In this document: in pieces, positions 1 to 7,438 of the stretch
How positions within the stretch are numbered: position 1 is the first letter of the stretch
Layout of the letters: every line of letters begins with the position of its first letter
NCBI GenBank assembly: GCA_002435325.1
Contig: DJMJ01000033.1
Span: 1 to 26,206 of the forward strand
Origin: Nitrospira sp. UBA6493
GTDB lineage: Bacteria > Nitrospirota > Nitrospiria > Nitrospirales > Nitrospiraceae
Length of the DNA stretch: 26,206 nucleotides
Direction of reading: 5' to 3'
Notes under the pieces: generated by a model
The model's input: only the letters and a program-made list of their open reading frames with translations
Told to the model about the DNA's origin: nothing
The model's database searches: none
Made by a program: the position numbers and the translations under genes

Positions 1-20
1 ATTTCCAGATGGCTCGACAG
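1..20 (+). repeat. Left copy of a 20-base repeat found inverted at the right edge
   Basis: The first 20 bases (beginning ATTTCCAGAT, ending CTCGACAG) match exactly the reverse complement of 26183-26202. Similarity stops immediately inside the window on both sides. The right copy continues outward for four bases to the window edge, so the repeat unit probably extends beyond the window. The pattern fits a contig broken at both ends by inverted copies of a dispersed repeat. An insertion sequence end is possible, since the inner edge reads 5'-CTGTCGAG outward, but no transposase is present here. Confidence 0.8.
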
Positions 21-92
21 GGCTGCCGTCAGTATCCCTCTCTCTCGTTACCTGTCAGGCCTCACGCTTCATGAACCCAGCATCCAGGTCAA

Positions 93-1913
93 TCAAGCCA
101 TCGTCTCTTCCAGCTCCCGCACCATATCCCGGATCGTGTCGAAGCCCGATTGCCAGAACCGTTCGGCCGTCATGTCCACGCCGACTTTGGCCAGAATGTC
201 CTGGGGCGACTGCGAGCCGCCGGTGGCCAAGAGGTCGAGATATTTCGGGACAAAGGCGGCCCCTTCCTCTTTGTACATCCGGTAGAGGGCCAGGACGAGG
301 AGATTGCCGAAGCTGTAAGCATAGCAATAGAAGGGGCTCGCGAAGAGATGGGGAATCGACAGCCATTCCCACCGGAATTCGTCCGGCACTTTGACGGCCT
401 TGCCGAATTGCTGTCGCAGTTCTGCGAGGTAGGTCTGCGAGAGGTCATCGACGGTGGCCCCGTTTGCGATCATGCCATGGGCCTGATTTTCGAACCGGAC
501 AAAGTAGGATTGGCGCAAGACCGTCGCATAGATATCGTCCAGCTGGCCGAGCAGCAAGCCTTGGCGGACGCTCTTGTTGGTTTCTTGCGCCATGAGGGCG
601 TCGGAAAGAATGCGTTCGCCGAACACCGAAGCCGTTTCCGCCAGCGGGAGGGTGGAGTGGAACGTGTAGACCGAATGGTGTTCGGCCAGCATGCCGTGGA
701 CGGCGTGTCCCAGCTCATGGGCCATGGTGGCGATATCGCGCGCTTCGCCGGTGTAGTTCAGCATCACATAGGGGGTCATGCCGGGAACGACACTATAGCA
801 GTAGGCGCCGCCGAGTTTGCCGGTTCTTGCCGGTGCATCGATGTGCCGGTCCTGAAAGACCCGTTCGGCCAGGTCGGCGAGACGCGGTGAAAACCCGCGA
901 TACGCCTCCAGCACCATCCGGACGGCGTCGGCATAGCGATAGGATTTCTGCTCAGTTCGGTGCGGGGCATAGATGTGGTACCGGCTCATCGGCTTGATGC
1001 CGCATAGCTTGGCCTTCAGCTTGAAATAGTGCTGGAAGACATCGGCATTCTTCCGGCAGACCTCAAGCAGGACATCGACCGCCCGATCCGGAATATCGTT
1101 GCCGAGATTTCTGGTGGCAATGGGCGAGGGGAAGTGCCGTAGCTGGAGATTTTCAGCTTTCCAATCGTTGACCAGCGCCTTATAGATCTCGCCCAACAGG
1201 TCATGATGGGACGAATAGACCCGGTAGAGTTCGCGGTAGGCAGCCTCCCTGACCCGCGGGTTTTGGCTGCGCACATACGAGGTGAGCTCCTCCCGTGAGA
1301 GCTGTTTCTTTTTGCCTTTCACGGTGAGGGTAAAGGTGAACCCATTCGTTACCACGTCGTAGAGCGTATGAACCGCACTCCGGCCGGTGATGTTTTTCAC
1401 ATTGACGATCTTCTCTTCCGGCTCCGTCAGCGTATGGGGCTTGAAGCGGCGAATGGTTTCCAGGTGGTACCGCAGGTCTCCGGATCCGGCCATAAGCCGT
1501 TCGGCGTTCGGCTGATCGACGGTCTGCCACCAGAGGTCGAAAAAAAGCAGCCGATTGGTGAGTTCCGTGAGGCGTTCTTCGACTTTCGTTTTGAATGAAC
1601 GGGCCTGCAGATTCTTCGTGTCTTCCGAAAACCAGAGATAGGCGTAGGCGCTCAAGCGCGAGGACTGTTGGGTGATGGATTGGCCGAGGTCGAGCAGCGC
1701 TTGAAACGCCGCTGCGTCCATCGCCGGGCTCAAGGCCTGGCGTCTCGTTTCGAAATCCGTGACGAGGTGTTCGATTGCGCTGAGATGGCTCTCGATTTTG
1801 CGGGCCGGATCTTCAGCCAGGTGGCTCAGGTCCCAACGGTCTGGAACCGTGGATTTCGCCGATCGCGCCGGTTTTTTATGAGATGTGGGTTTACGGGATT
1901 TTTTGGTAGCCAT
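93..1913 (-). CDS. pepF: Oligoendopeptidase F, M3-family zinc metallopeptidase
   Basis: A 606-residue protein, full length for PepF. It is a cytoplasmic zinc peptidase that hydrolyses short peptides. The zinc motif HELGH lies at residues 399-403 in the context TMAHELGHAVHG, and E428, 25 residues later in LPLAETASVFGE, is the expected third ligand. The family regions GGAYCYSVVPG (368-378) and YVMLNYTGE (382-390) precede it. The first 22 residues are a Lys/Arg/Ser-rich extension not needed for the fold. There is no signal peptide. The ATG at 1913 has a GGAGGAG ribosome site (complement of 1922-1928) about 8 bases upstream. It is transcribed divergently from the gene at 2042. Family assignment is firm; in vivo substrates are unknown. 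Confidence 0.95.
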   Translation of the reverse strand: MATKKSRKPTSHKKPARSAKSTVPDRWDLSHLAEDPARKIESHLSAIEHLVTDFETRRQALSPAMDAAAFQALLDLGQSITQQSSRLSAYAYLWFSEDTKNLQARSFKTKVEERLTELTNRLLFFDLWWQTVDQPNAERLMAGSGDLRYHLETIRRFKPHTLTEPEEKIVNVKNITGRSAVHTLYDVVTNGFTFTLTVKGKKKQLSREELTSYVRSQNPRVREAAYRELYRVYSSHHDLLGEIYKALVNDWKAENLQLRHFPSPIATRNLGNDIPDRAVDVLLEVCRKNADVFQHYFKLKAKLCGIKPMSRYHIYAPHRTEQKSYRYADAVRMVLEAYRGFSPRLADLAERVFQDRHIDAPARTGKLGGAYCYSVVPGMTPYVMLNYTGEARDIATMAHELGHAVHGMLAEHHSVYTFHSTLPLAETASVFGERILSDALMAQETNKSVRQGLLLGQLDDIYATVLRQSYFVRFENQAHGMIANGATVDDLSQTYLAELRQQFGKAVKVPDEFRWEWLSIPHLFASPFYCYAYSFGNLLVLALYRMYKEEGAAFVPKYLDLLATGGSQSPQDILAKVGVDMTAERFWQSGFDTIRDMVRELEETMA

Positions 1914-1987
1914 GGGAGAAACTCCTCCGTGAGTTGAATGCCGGCGATCATACCATTGCCGAGTTTTAGAAAGAGAGAAAATCTGAG

Positions 1988-2018
1988 TTGTCGTAGCAGA
2001 TGGTCCTCACGTTATAAT
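1988..2018 (+). promoter_or_regulatory. Candidate sigma-70-type promoter for the gene at 2042
   Basis: A perfect TATAAT lies at 2013-2018, with TTGTCG at 1988-1993 as a possible -35 box. The 19-base spacer is longer than optimal. It would start transcription about 20 bases before the ATG at 2042. Confidence 0.4.
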
Positions 2019-2041
2019 CCGGCAGGTAGTATGAGGAGATT

Positions 2042-2371
2042 ATGACGGAACAAGAAATCAACCGGGCGATCCAATATGTGACGGCCAGTACATCGTATGG
2101 GCGGGAGACGGTGGCAGGCATTGTGACGACCGGCCTGAGTGAGTTGGCCGATTTTGCGACCCGCAGCTCCAAACGGTTTGAGCGGACGGTTTTGCTGGAG
2201 TATGTCAGCCAATGGACGATGAAGAAAACCGGGCAGCCGGAACCGCTGGTGCGCGAAATCCTCGGGTGTGCCGGGCGGTGGCTGGATGAAGTTTACGAAG
2301 AGCTGGACCGCCAGAAGGCAGAGCACCAAGGCGAGACTTCCACGGATGATGAAGGGGCTGAACCGGTTTAA
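2042..2371 (+). CDS. Small soluble protein of unknown function
   Basis: A 109-residue protein that I do not recognise. It appears mostly helical (TEQEINRAIQYV, VLLEYVSQWTMKK, GCAGRWLDEVYEEL) with an acidic, disordered-looking tail after residue 95. There is no signal peptide, membrane segment or metal-binding motif. The start is supported by GAGGAG at 2033-2038 just before the ATG at 2042, although the spacing is tight. The next gene, with a nuclease-like core, begins 33 to 78 bases downstream depending on its true start, so the two are probably co-transcribed. A longer minus-strand open frame covers the same bases but lacks coding support. Confidence 0.75.
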   Translation: MTEQEINRAIQYVTASTSYGRETVAGIVTTGLSELADFATRSSKRFERTVLLEYVSQWTMKKTGQPEPLVREILGCAGRWLDEVYEELDRQKAEHQGETSTDDEGAEPV

Positions 2372-2404
2372 AAAACGTCGTTCGTTGATTGAGTTCAAAG
2401 GCGT

Positions 2405-3295
2405 GTGTTGCGAGGGTTGCTTCAGGAGCAACGAAAGACGGCGGTGGTTATGGCGCGATTTCGCCCGCGAAAGACGGTCAAGCTGGTGGCCCATTTCCGG
2501 GAAGGAGCCCAGCAGCCGGTGCCCGCCTGGAAGCGTGAGGAGGAGGGGCTTTCGCGGGAGATTGAAGACCGTTGGCTGACCTTGCAGCGGCATTGCGGCG
2601 ACCAGTCGAGCCACCTCCGGCTCGGCCGTCTGGTCCATCGATTAACCCACTATGATTGCGGTGTGAGGGAATCGGCGCTCGCCGAGCTGGAGCTCGCCAC
2701 CCAGTTGCTTCGTGTCGGCGCACGTGTCCATTTTCTTCCTGAGTCACAGGCGCGAACGGCCGATCTGGAATGTCATCTGGGCCGCGAACGGTTCTTTGTC
2801 GAAGTCACTGCCATGGTAGGGTCGGCAGAGCGGCAGCGGCTTCCCCTGCGTGGCTTGATCGAGGACGAAGCACTGGGAGACGAAGAGGATCGCGGCGTCA
2901 TCCTTATCCACCGCATTCTCGCCCGCATCCAACAGAAGGCCAAGCAATTGGCTGACTACTGTGATCCCGTGGTCTTGAGCATCTCGATCCCGCGCGCAGA
3001 TTTGCAGGGCGAGGGCAGCTCGCGCACTGAGGCGATTTGGCTGGATCTCAAGACCTTGGCCGGGGCCGTGACGGTCCTGCTTACCAGGCTCACCCCGCTC
3101 AGTGCCGTGATGATCGCGCTGTGGGATGTCGTGCCGATTCCCTCCAAGGCGGGCACGCGATTGGCCAATGTTGAATTGATTGAGCGCACCCGTCATCAAC
3201 GAGGCTACCCTCGAGTCAGAATGCTCATTCGGAATCCCGGCGCTGCCGCGCCGCTCACGGAGCGAGAGACGGATTCCTTCGCGCAGTTGCTGTAG
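2405..3295 (+). CDS. Unknown protein with a PD-(D/E)XK-nuclease-like core
   Basis: A 296-residue protein with no clear family. Residues 90-135 resemble a restriction-endonuclease-like core: a helix with acidic residues (ALAELELATQLL, E94/E96), a strand (ARVHFLP), then AD at 119-120 and FFVEVT at 130-135, matching E...D...ExK with Thr135 in place of the usual Lys. A helix ending QQKAKQLAD (176-184) and a strand PVVLSISI (188-195) continue the fold. There is no signal peptide. The start is uncertain: GTG at 2405 and ATG at 2450 (MARFRPRKT) are both possible, and neither has a strong ribosome site. It follows the unknown gene at 2042 and converges with the TPR gene (stops 21 bases apart). The nuclease reading is inference; a catalytically dead fold is possible. 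Confidence 0.7.
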   Translation: MLRGLLQEQRKTAVVMARFRPRKTVKLVAHFREGAQQPVPAWKREEEGLSREIEDRWLTLQRHCGDQSSHLRLGRLVHRLTHYDCGVRESALAELELATQLLRVGARVHFLPESQARTADLECHLGRERFFVEVTAMVGSAERQRLPLRGLIEDEALGDEEDRGVILIHRILARIQQKAKQLADYCDPVVLSISIPRADLQGEGSSRTEAIWLDLKTLAGAVTVLLTRLTPLSAVMIALWDVVPIPSKAGTRLANVELIERTRHQRGYPRVRMLIRNPGAAAPLTERETDSFAQLL

Positions 3296-3316
3296 TCGGA
3301 CAGGTCGCGAATAGTC

Positions 3317-3631
3317 CTAGCCGAGCGTCCCTTTCAGCAGCTCCAAATTCTTCGTCACCATTGCGTCGCCGTTCTTGGCGGAAACGTCGATGCCGGTGCC
3401 GCAGATCGTGCGGCATTCCTCGATGCGTCCCAGTTTTTGGAGCGATTGGGCGAGCGCGTAGTAGGCGGCAGAATAGGTCGGCTTTACGGTAATGCATTGC
3501 TGCAGGGCCTTGGCCGCTTCGTCAAAGTTGCCATCTTCCATATAGGCTTTGCCGAGACCGAACCAGGCCACATCGTCGGTCGGTTCAATTGCGAGCACTC
3601 TTTTCAACGGTTCGATGCGGGGATTGGGCAT
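3317..3631 (-). CDS. Small TPR-repeat protein
   Basis: A 104-residue protein made almost entirely of tetratricopeptide repeats. Two are clear: DDVAWFGLGKAYMEDGNFDE with following residues, and YSAAYYALAQSLQKLGRIEE with following residues, each with the W/Y-LG-Y-G-A pattern. Such proteins are usually protein-binding scaffolds. There is no signal peptide, so it is probably cytoplasmic. The start at 3631 is preferred over an ATG 36 bases upstream because GGAGG sits 5 bases before it (complement of 3637-3641) and the protein then begins MPNPRIEPLK. It is divergent from the deacetylase at 3766. The partner is unknown. Confidence 0.85.
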   Translation of the reverse strand: MPNPRIEPLKRVLAIEPTDDVAWFGLGKAYMEDGNFDEAAKALQQCITVKPTYSAAYYALAQSLQKLGRIEECRTICGTGIDVSAKNGDAMVTKNLELLKGTLG

Positions 3632-3724
3632 GTTGTCCTCCAACTGACTCGACGATAGCAGCGGCAAGCGCTCGTTGTCTATGCTCTTGGCTGCGTGCTA
3701 ATCTGACTGTATCCGTCACGATGA

Positions 3725-3745
3725 TACGTCTTTCGTTTTACGTCT
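3725..3745 (+). repeat. Short direct repeat TACGTCT upstream of the deacetylase operon
   Basis: TACGTCT occurs at 3725-3731 and again at 3739-3745, a 14-base period, 21 bases before the ATG at 3766. It could be a tandem regulator site in the TPR/deacetylase divergent region, or chance. Confidence 0.25.
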
Positions 3746-3765
3746 AACATTTCACGGCTTGCATC

Positions 3766-4710
3766 ATGGGCAAAACCGGCCTCGTTTACCATCATGCCTA
3801 TCTTGAGCACGATATGGGCATGGGCCATCCTGAGTCGCCCAACCGGCTGCGGGCCATTCTGCAGCAGTTGGAGCAGAGCGGCACCATAGCTCGGTTGACC
3901 AGAATCGAGCCACGCAAGGCTGAGGACGAGTGGATTACCCAGATTCATACGGCGGCCTACCTCGCTTCGCTGAAGCAACATGCGCCCGCTTCAGGACGCG
4001 TCTCGCTCGATCCTGATACCTCGATGTCGCCCGGTTCCTTGACGGCGGCCTATCTGGCTGCCGGAGGAGCACTCGCGGCGGTCGATGCGATTATGCAGCA
4101 GCAGGTCGATCATGTCTTCTGCGCCGTACGCCCGCCAGGCCATCATGCAGAGGCCAATCGTGCCATGGGGTTTTGTCTCTTCAATAATGTGGCCATCGCC
4201 GCGCGTTATGCGCAGAAGAAATATGGCCTCGGGCGGGTTTTGATTGTCGATTGGGATGTCCATCACGGGAACGGGACGCAACACAGTTTTGAGGATGATC
4301 CCTCCGTGCTTTTTTTCAGCACCCACCAATATCCTCACTACCCCGGCAGCGGCCGGGACTCGGAGCGAGGGCGCGGTGCCGGAGAAGGCTATACGATCAA
4401 TGTCCCGATGGAGGCGGGGGAGGGAGACGACGAATACCGAAGGATATTTCACGATGTCTTAGTGCCGGCGGCAGATGAGTTCAGACCGGAGCTTGTGATC
4501 ATCTCAGCCGGATTTGACGCGCACAAAGACGATCCCCTGGCCAGTATGGGATTGACGGAGGAGGGGTACCGCGACCTCACGGGGATCGTGGCCGGGATCG
4601 CACAGCGCCATGCGCAGGGGCGTGTGCTCTCGTCGCTCGAAGGCGGATATAATCTCACGGCCTTGGCGGCGTCCGTTGATGCTCACATCCAAGCGTTGTT
4701 AGGCGCATGA
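3766..4710 (+). CDS. Histone-deacetylase-superfamily amidohydrolase (AcuC/HdaH type)
   Basis: A 314-residue zinc or iron amidohydrolase of the class II/AcuC-like HDAC superfamily. Known members remove acetyl or acyl groups from lysines, acetyl-polyamines or related amides. The signatures are complete: HPESPNRL (21-28), RPPGHHAE with the catalytic His pair H126/H127, GFCLFNNVAIAARYA (135-149), DWDVHHGNGTQ with metal ligands D164 and H166, and SAGFDAHKDDPL with ligand D251. EGGYNL (292-297) holds the usual C-terminal Gly-Gly-Tyr. There is no signal peptide, so it is cytoplasmic. The first residues GLVYHHAYLEHD match the family N-terminus, which supports this ATG despite a poor ribosome site. 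Its stop overlaps the next start as ATGA, indicating translational coupling to the cytochrome. The substrate is unknown. Confidence 0.93.
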   Translation: MGKTGLVYHHAYLEHDMGMGHPESPNRLRAILQQLEQSGTIARLTRIEPRKAEDEWITQIHTAAYLASLKQHAPASGRVSLDPDTSMSPGSLTAAYLAAGGALAAVDAIMQQQVDHVFCAVRPPGHHAEANRAMGFCLFNNVAIAARYAQKKYGLGRVLIVDWDVHHGNGTQHSFEDDPSVLFFSTHQYPHYPGSGRDSERGRGAGEGYTINVPMEAGEGDDEYRRIFHDVLVPAADEFRPELVIISAGFDAHKDDPLASMGLTEEGYRDLTGIVAGIAQRHAQGRVLSSLEGGYNLTALAASVDAHIQALLGA

Positions 4711-5984
4711 GCCGGGGACTCAAGATTGGCCTCGGGATCGTTGGGCTGGCGGCGGCGATCTATGTGTATTACACCGAAATCAAACCGGTCGTGATTTTTG
4801 GGCTGCGTGATGAGTATGCCCACGCGATTCCGTTCCAAAAAATACCTGAGGGGCTGACGAGTCTTAGCGCGGAATCCTGCGGCCAGTGCCATCGTGAAAT
4901 CTATGACGAGTGGAAGACCAGCATCCATTCCAAAGCCTATGAAGATCCCTTTTTCCAGGCTTACTGGAAAAAGGACAAGAACATCTGGGTTTGTCTGAAC
5001 TGCCACACGCCGCTGGAAAATCAGCAGCCCACCTTGGTGAAAGAGATTCCGCGGGGACGCGTCGAGAAGGCGGTGCAGGAGCCCAATCCGCGGTACGATC
5101 CCGCCTATCAAAAAGAATCGGTGACCTGTGCCGCCTGCCACTTGCGCGACGGGGTGATCTATGGCCCGTTTGAGGACTCGGCTGCGCCGCATCCCACTAA
5201 GTTCGATCCTAACTTTAGAACTGCCCAGGTTTGTCAGCGCTGCCACAACGTGGTGTCGGGTCCGGCGCAATTTTACAATGTCGGCCCCTGCGGGACCTAT
5301 GCGGAGTACGAGGGCAAGTTTTTCATGCAGGAAAGAGGATTCATTTGCCAGAGCTGCCATATGCCCGAGATCGACCGGCCGGTGGCGACGGACAGCCCCA
5401 TTCGCCGGGGGCGCCAGCATTTGTGGCGCGGGGGGCATGATCCGGATATGATCCAGCGGGCGGTGGCCGTGCAGGTGAAGGCGGATCCGCCCGATCCAAA
5501 GCCGGGTCAGTCGGTTGCCTTTACGCTCACGTTGATTAATGCCGGGGCGGGCCATAAGATTCCCACCGGGGATCCCGACCGGCATTTCACCGTCGAGTTC
5601 ACGGTGGAAGATGGGCAAAAGCAGGTCTTGGCGGAACAGCAGTCGACGATGGGGCGCTGGATTCTCTGGCAGCCGGCCATTATCGAATTCTATGACAACC
5701 GCCTCTTGCCGCTGGCCAGCCGTGAATACCGGTTTGCCTATCGGGTGCCGGCCCAATCAGAGGGCTTGATTCTGAAGGCGCGGGTGCAGTACCACATTCT
5801 GACGGATGGACAGCATGAGATGCTGCAGACCAAGTATGGCCTGACCGGGACCGATCCCTATCGGTTCTTGATTTATGAACGGGACTTTCCCTTGTCCGGT
5901 GCGTTTGCAGCGGCGCTGAGTGCAAGCAATCGGCAAGCAGCCCTTGGGCGTCAGCCAGACGGAGCAAGTTGCAAGGCGAGTTAA
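4707..5984 (+). CDS. Membrane-anchored pentaheme cytochrome c
   Basis: A 425-residue protein with five CXXCH haem sites at residues 58-62, 96-100, 141-145, 176-180 and 214-218. An N-terminal membrane segment (about 5-22) lacks an obvious cleavage site, so it is probably a signal anchor with the haems in the periplasm. The first haem region (SCGQCHREIYDEWKTSIHSKAY) resembles the cytochrome c554/c552-type multihaem domain. The C-terminal half (about 245-400) has no haem and looks like a beta-sandwich, with GAGHKIPTGDPDRHF at about 278-292. The likely role is periplasmic electron transfer; the redox partner is unknown. The ATG overlaps the deacetylase stop by four bases, and the sulfurtransferase follows 30 bases downstream. 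Confidence 0.92.
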   Translation: MSRGLKIGLGIVGLAAAIYVYYTEIKPVVIFGLRDEYAHAIPFQKIPEGLTSLSAESCGQCHREIYDEWKTSIHSKAYEDPFFQAYWKKDKNIWVCLNCHTPLENQQPTLVKEIPRGRVEKAVQEPNPRYDPAYQKESVTCAACHLRDGVIYGPFEDSAAPHPTKFDPNFRTAQVCQRCHNVVSGPAQFYNVGPCGTYAEYEGKFFMQERGFICQSCHMPEIDRPVATDSPIRRGRQHLWRGGHDPDMIQRAVAVQVKADPPDPKPGQSVAFTLTLINAGAGHKIPTGDPDRHFTVEFTVEDGQKQVLAEQQSTMGRWILWQPAIIEFYDNRLLPLASREYRFAYRVPAQSEGLILKARVQYHILTDGQHEMLQTKYGLTGTDPYRFLIYERDFPLSGAFAAALSASNRQAALGRQPDGASCKAS

Positions 5985-6014
5985 CGGCGGACGGCTCATT
6001 ACACAAGGAACATT

Positions 6015-6893
6015 ATGACACATCCACTGCTCATCGACACCGAAACCCTGCAGCAGCGATTGGACCAGCCGGGCCTCGTGATTCTGGATGTCCGCGGGCG
6101 GTCGGCGTACGAATTCGGCGGCCATATCCCCGGCGCGGTCCATTCGACCTGGCATGAATACAGCGATCCCAACGCCATCCCCAAAGGGCTGCTCAATCCC
6201 GATCTCGCGCAGATCGAGCGACAGCTGCGCGCGCTGGGAATCAGCAACGACAGCGAAGTCATCATCTATTCCAATCCGTTCGACAACTGGGGCGATGAGG
6301 GCCGCATGTTTTGGATGCTGGAATACCTCGGCCATCAAAACCTCAAAGTGCTCGACGGCGGATGGGTGAAGTGGACGGCGGAAAAGCGGCCGTTCAGCCA
6401 CGGCTTTGAGAGACCCAAGCCCGGTACGTTCACGGCAGCACCGGTGAAGCGGGTGCTGATGACCAAGGACGAATTGAAGCTGATTGTCCGGCAGCCTCAC
6501 CCGCAGACGGTTGTGCTCGATGCCCGCAGCCTGGAGGAATATCTCGGGAAGGAAATCTCCGGCATTCCGAGGCCAGGTCATATCCCTTCGGCGATTCTTG
6601 TACCGTGGAACACGTTTCTCAATAAGGATGCCTCGGTGAAGGATCTGGGGGTGATTCGAGAGTCGCTTGAAGACAAGGGCGTGCAGCCGTCGCAGGAGGT
6701 GGTGTGTTACTGCACCGGCGGCGTGCGGTCGGCGTGGCTTTATTTCATCCTCAAGTTAGCCGGGTATCCGACCGTGAAAAACTATCCCGGATCCTGGTGG
6801 GAGTGGAGCCGGGATTTTGCTTGCCCCGTGGAAAAAGACGCTCAGGGGCTGCAGAAAATTTTGGGGTTCAATGAGGCGGCCAGGCCTTCTTGA
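6015..6893 (+). CDS. Two-domain rhodanese-type sulfurtransferase
   Basis: A 292-residue tandem rhodanese protein, the usual size for thiosulfate or 3-mercaptopyruvate sulfurtransferases. The N-terminal domain (about 8-125, with LVILDVRGRSAYEFGGHIPGA) has SNPFDNWG where the active-site loop should be and no Cys, so it is structural. The C-terminal domain (about 148-270) has VLDARSLEEY and the active loop CTGGVR, with C233 as the persulfide-forming residue. That loop differs from the classic CRKGVT and CGSGVT loops, so the sulfur donor cannot be assigned. There is no signal peptide. AAGGA at 6005-6009 precedes the ATG by 5 bases. It probably belongs to the deacetylase/cytochrome operon. The stop codon overlaps a consensus -35 box for the next gene. 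Confidence 0.92.
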   Translation: MTHPLLIDTETLQQRLDQPGLVILDVRGRSAYEFGGHIPGAVHSTWHEYSDPNAIPKGLLNPDLAQIERQLRALGISNDSEVIIYSNPFDNWGDEGRMFWMLEYLGHQNLKVLDGGWVKWTAEKRPFSHGFERPKPGTFTAAPVKRVLMTKDELKLIVRQPHPQTVVLDARSLEEYLGKEISGIPRPGHIPSAILVPWNTFLNKDASVKDLGVIRESLEDKGVQPSQEVVCYCTGGVRSAWLYFILKLAGYPTVKNYPGSWWEWSRDFACPVEKDAQGLQKILGFNEAARPS

Positions 6894-6918
6894 CACTCAA
6901 AATTACGCTGTGTAAGGT
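6890..6918 (+). promoter_or_regulatory. Candidate promoter for the SmbP-like gene
   Basis: A perfect TTGACA at 6890-6895 is followed, after 17 bases, by TAAGGT at 6913-6918, a weak -10. The -35 box overlaps the sulfurtransferase stop codon. The leader would be about 60 bases long. Confidence 0.4.
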
Positions 6919-6984
6919 GAATTCAGGAATGCGTTGTATCGGCGCATCTACGCGTCACGATATCTAACCTTGAGGGAGGCCATT

Positions 6985-7338
6985 ATGATGAAGATGATCC
7001 GTCGCGGTGCCATGGTATTGGCGGCAGTGAGTGCATTGGTTGCTGCGCCTCTGATGACCGGGCTTGCGCTGGCCGATAATAAGCATGTGGCTGAAGCGAT
7101 CGAGCATGCCAAGGAAGCGGTGGAGCATGGGAAGCAGGGTCACGCCGATGCGTTAGTGAAGCATGCGGAAGGCGCGCTCCATCATGCGGAAGCGGCGCAG
7201 AAGGATGTGAAGAATCCGCATCTGGACGAAGGGGTCAAGCATCTGAAGGAAGCGGTGGAGCACGGCAAGGCCGGTCATGCTGATGTGGCTACCAAGCATG
7301 CCGAGGGTGCCGTGACGCATTTGTCTGAAGTGAAGTAG
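6985..7338 (+). CDS. SmbP-like periplasmic histidine-rich metal-binding protein
   Basis: A 117-residue protein with a clear signal peptide (MMKMIRRGAM start, hydrophobic core 10-28, cleavage likely after ALA at 30). The mature part of about 87 residues carries 13 His in a heptad-like helical pattern (EHAKEAVEHGKQGHAD, KHAEGALHH). Two internal repeats of about 27 residues are offset by 45 residues (EAVEHGKQGHAD versus EAVEHGKAGHAD). This matches the SmbP family of ammonia oxidisers, periplasmic helical proteins that bind copper and other divalent metals. The start is set by GGAGG at 6975-6979; ATG at 6985 and 6988 are both possible, while the ATG further upstream lacks support. A hairpin follows at 7385. 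Involvement in metal buffering is inferred from the family. Confidence 0.88.
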   Translation: MMKMIRRGAMVLAAVSALVAAPLMTGLALADNKHVAEAIEHAKEAVEHGKQGHADALVKHAEGALHHAEAAQKDVKNPHLDEGVKHLKEAVEHGKAGHADVATKHAEGAVTHLSEVK

Positions 7339-7358
7339 TACCGCAGCATAGCTGATAG

Positions 7359-7372
7359 CTGTCAGCTGACAG
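7359..7372. repeat. Perfect 14-base palindrome between the SmbP-like gene and its terminator
   Basis: CTGTCAGCTGACAG reads identically on both strands, 21 bases after the SmbP-like stop. It could be an operator, a 3'-end RNA hairpin or chance. It lies upstream of the terminator stem at 7385. Confidence 0.4.
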
Positions 7373-7384
7373 TATAGGATTTAG

Positions 7385-7423
7385 GAACGGGCAGGGGACA
7401 ACAACCCTGTCCGTTCTTGCTTG
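7385..7423 (+). terminator. Hairpin terminator after the SmbP-like gene
   Basis: A 12-base-pair stem with one G-U pair (GAACGGGCAGGG at 7385-7396 with CCCTGTCCGTTC at 7405-7416) encloses an 8-base loop and is followed by TTGCTTG. The T-tract is weak, but the stem is strong and sits between two genes. Partial read-through into the nitrilase gene is possible. Confidence 0.65.
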
Positions 7424-7438
7424 AGGGGAGTCACAGCT

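Noticed and set aside
150..890. 246-residue plus-strand open frame opposite pepF
   Set aside because: Antisense to the PepF catalytic domain with its HELGH motif.
1947..1952. TATGAT on the minus strand as a -10 box for pepF
   Set aside because: No acceptable -35 hexamer at 15-19 bases; too weak to annotate.
2012..2638. 208-residue minus-strand open frame over the small unknown gene
   Set aside because: The plus-strand gene has a ribosome site and TATAAT box. The minus frame spans two plus-strand genes and has no start signal. Some doubt remains because both proteins are unknown.
4683..5756. 357-residue minus-strand open frame opposite the cytochrome gene
   Set aside because: The cytochrome on the other strand has five CXXCH motifs and a coupled start. 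The minus frame shows no family features.
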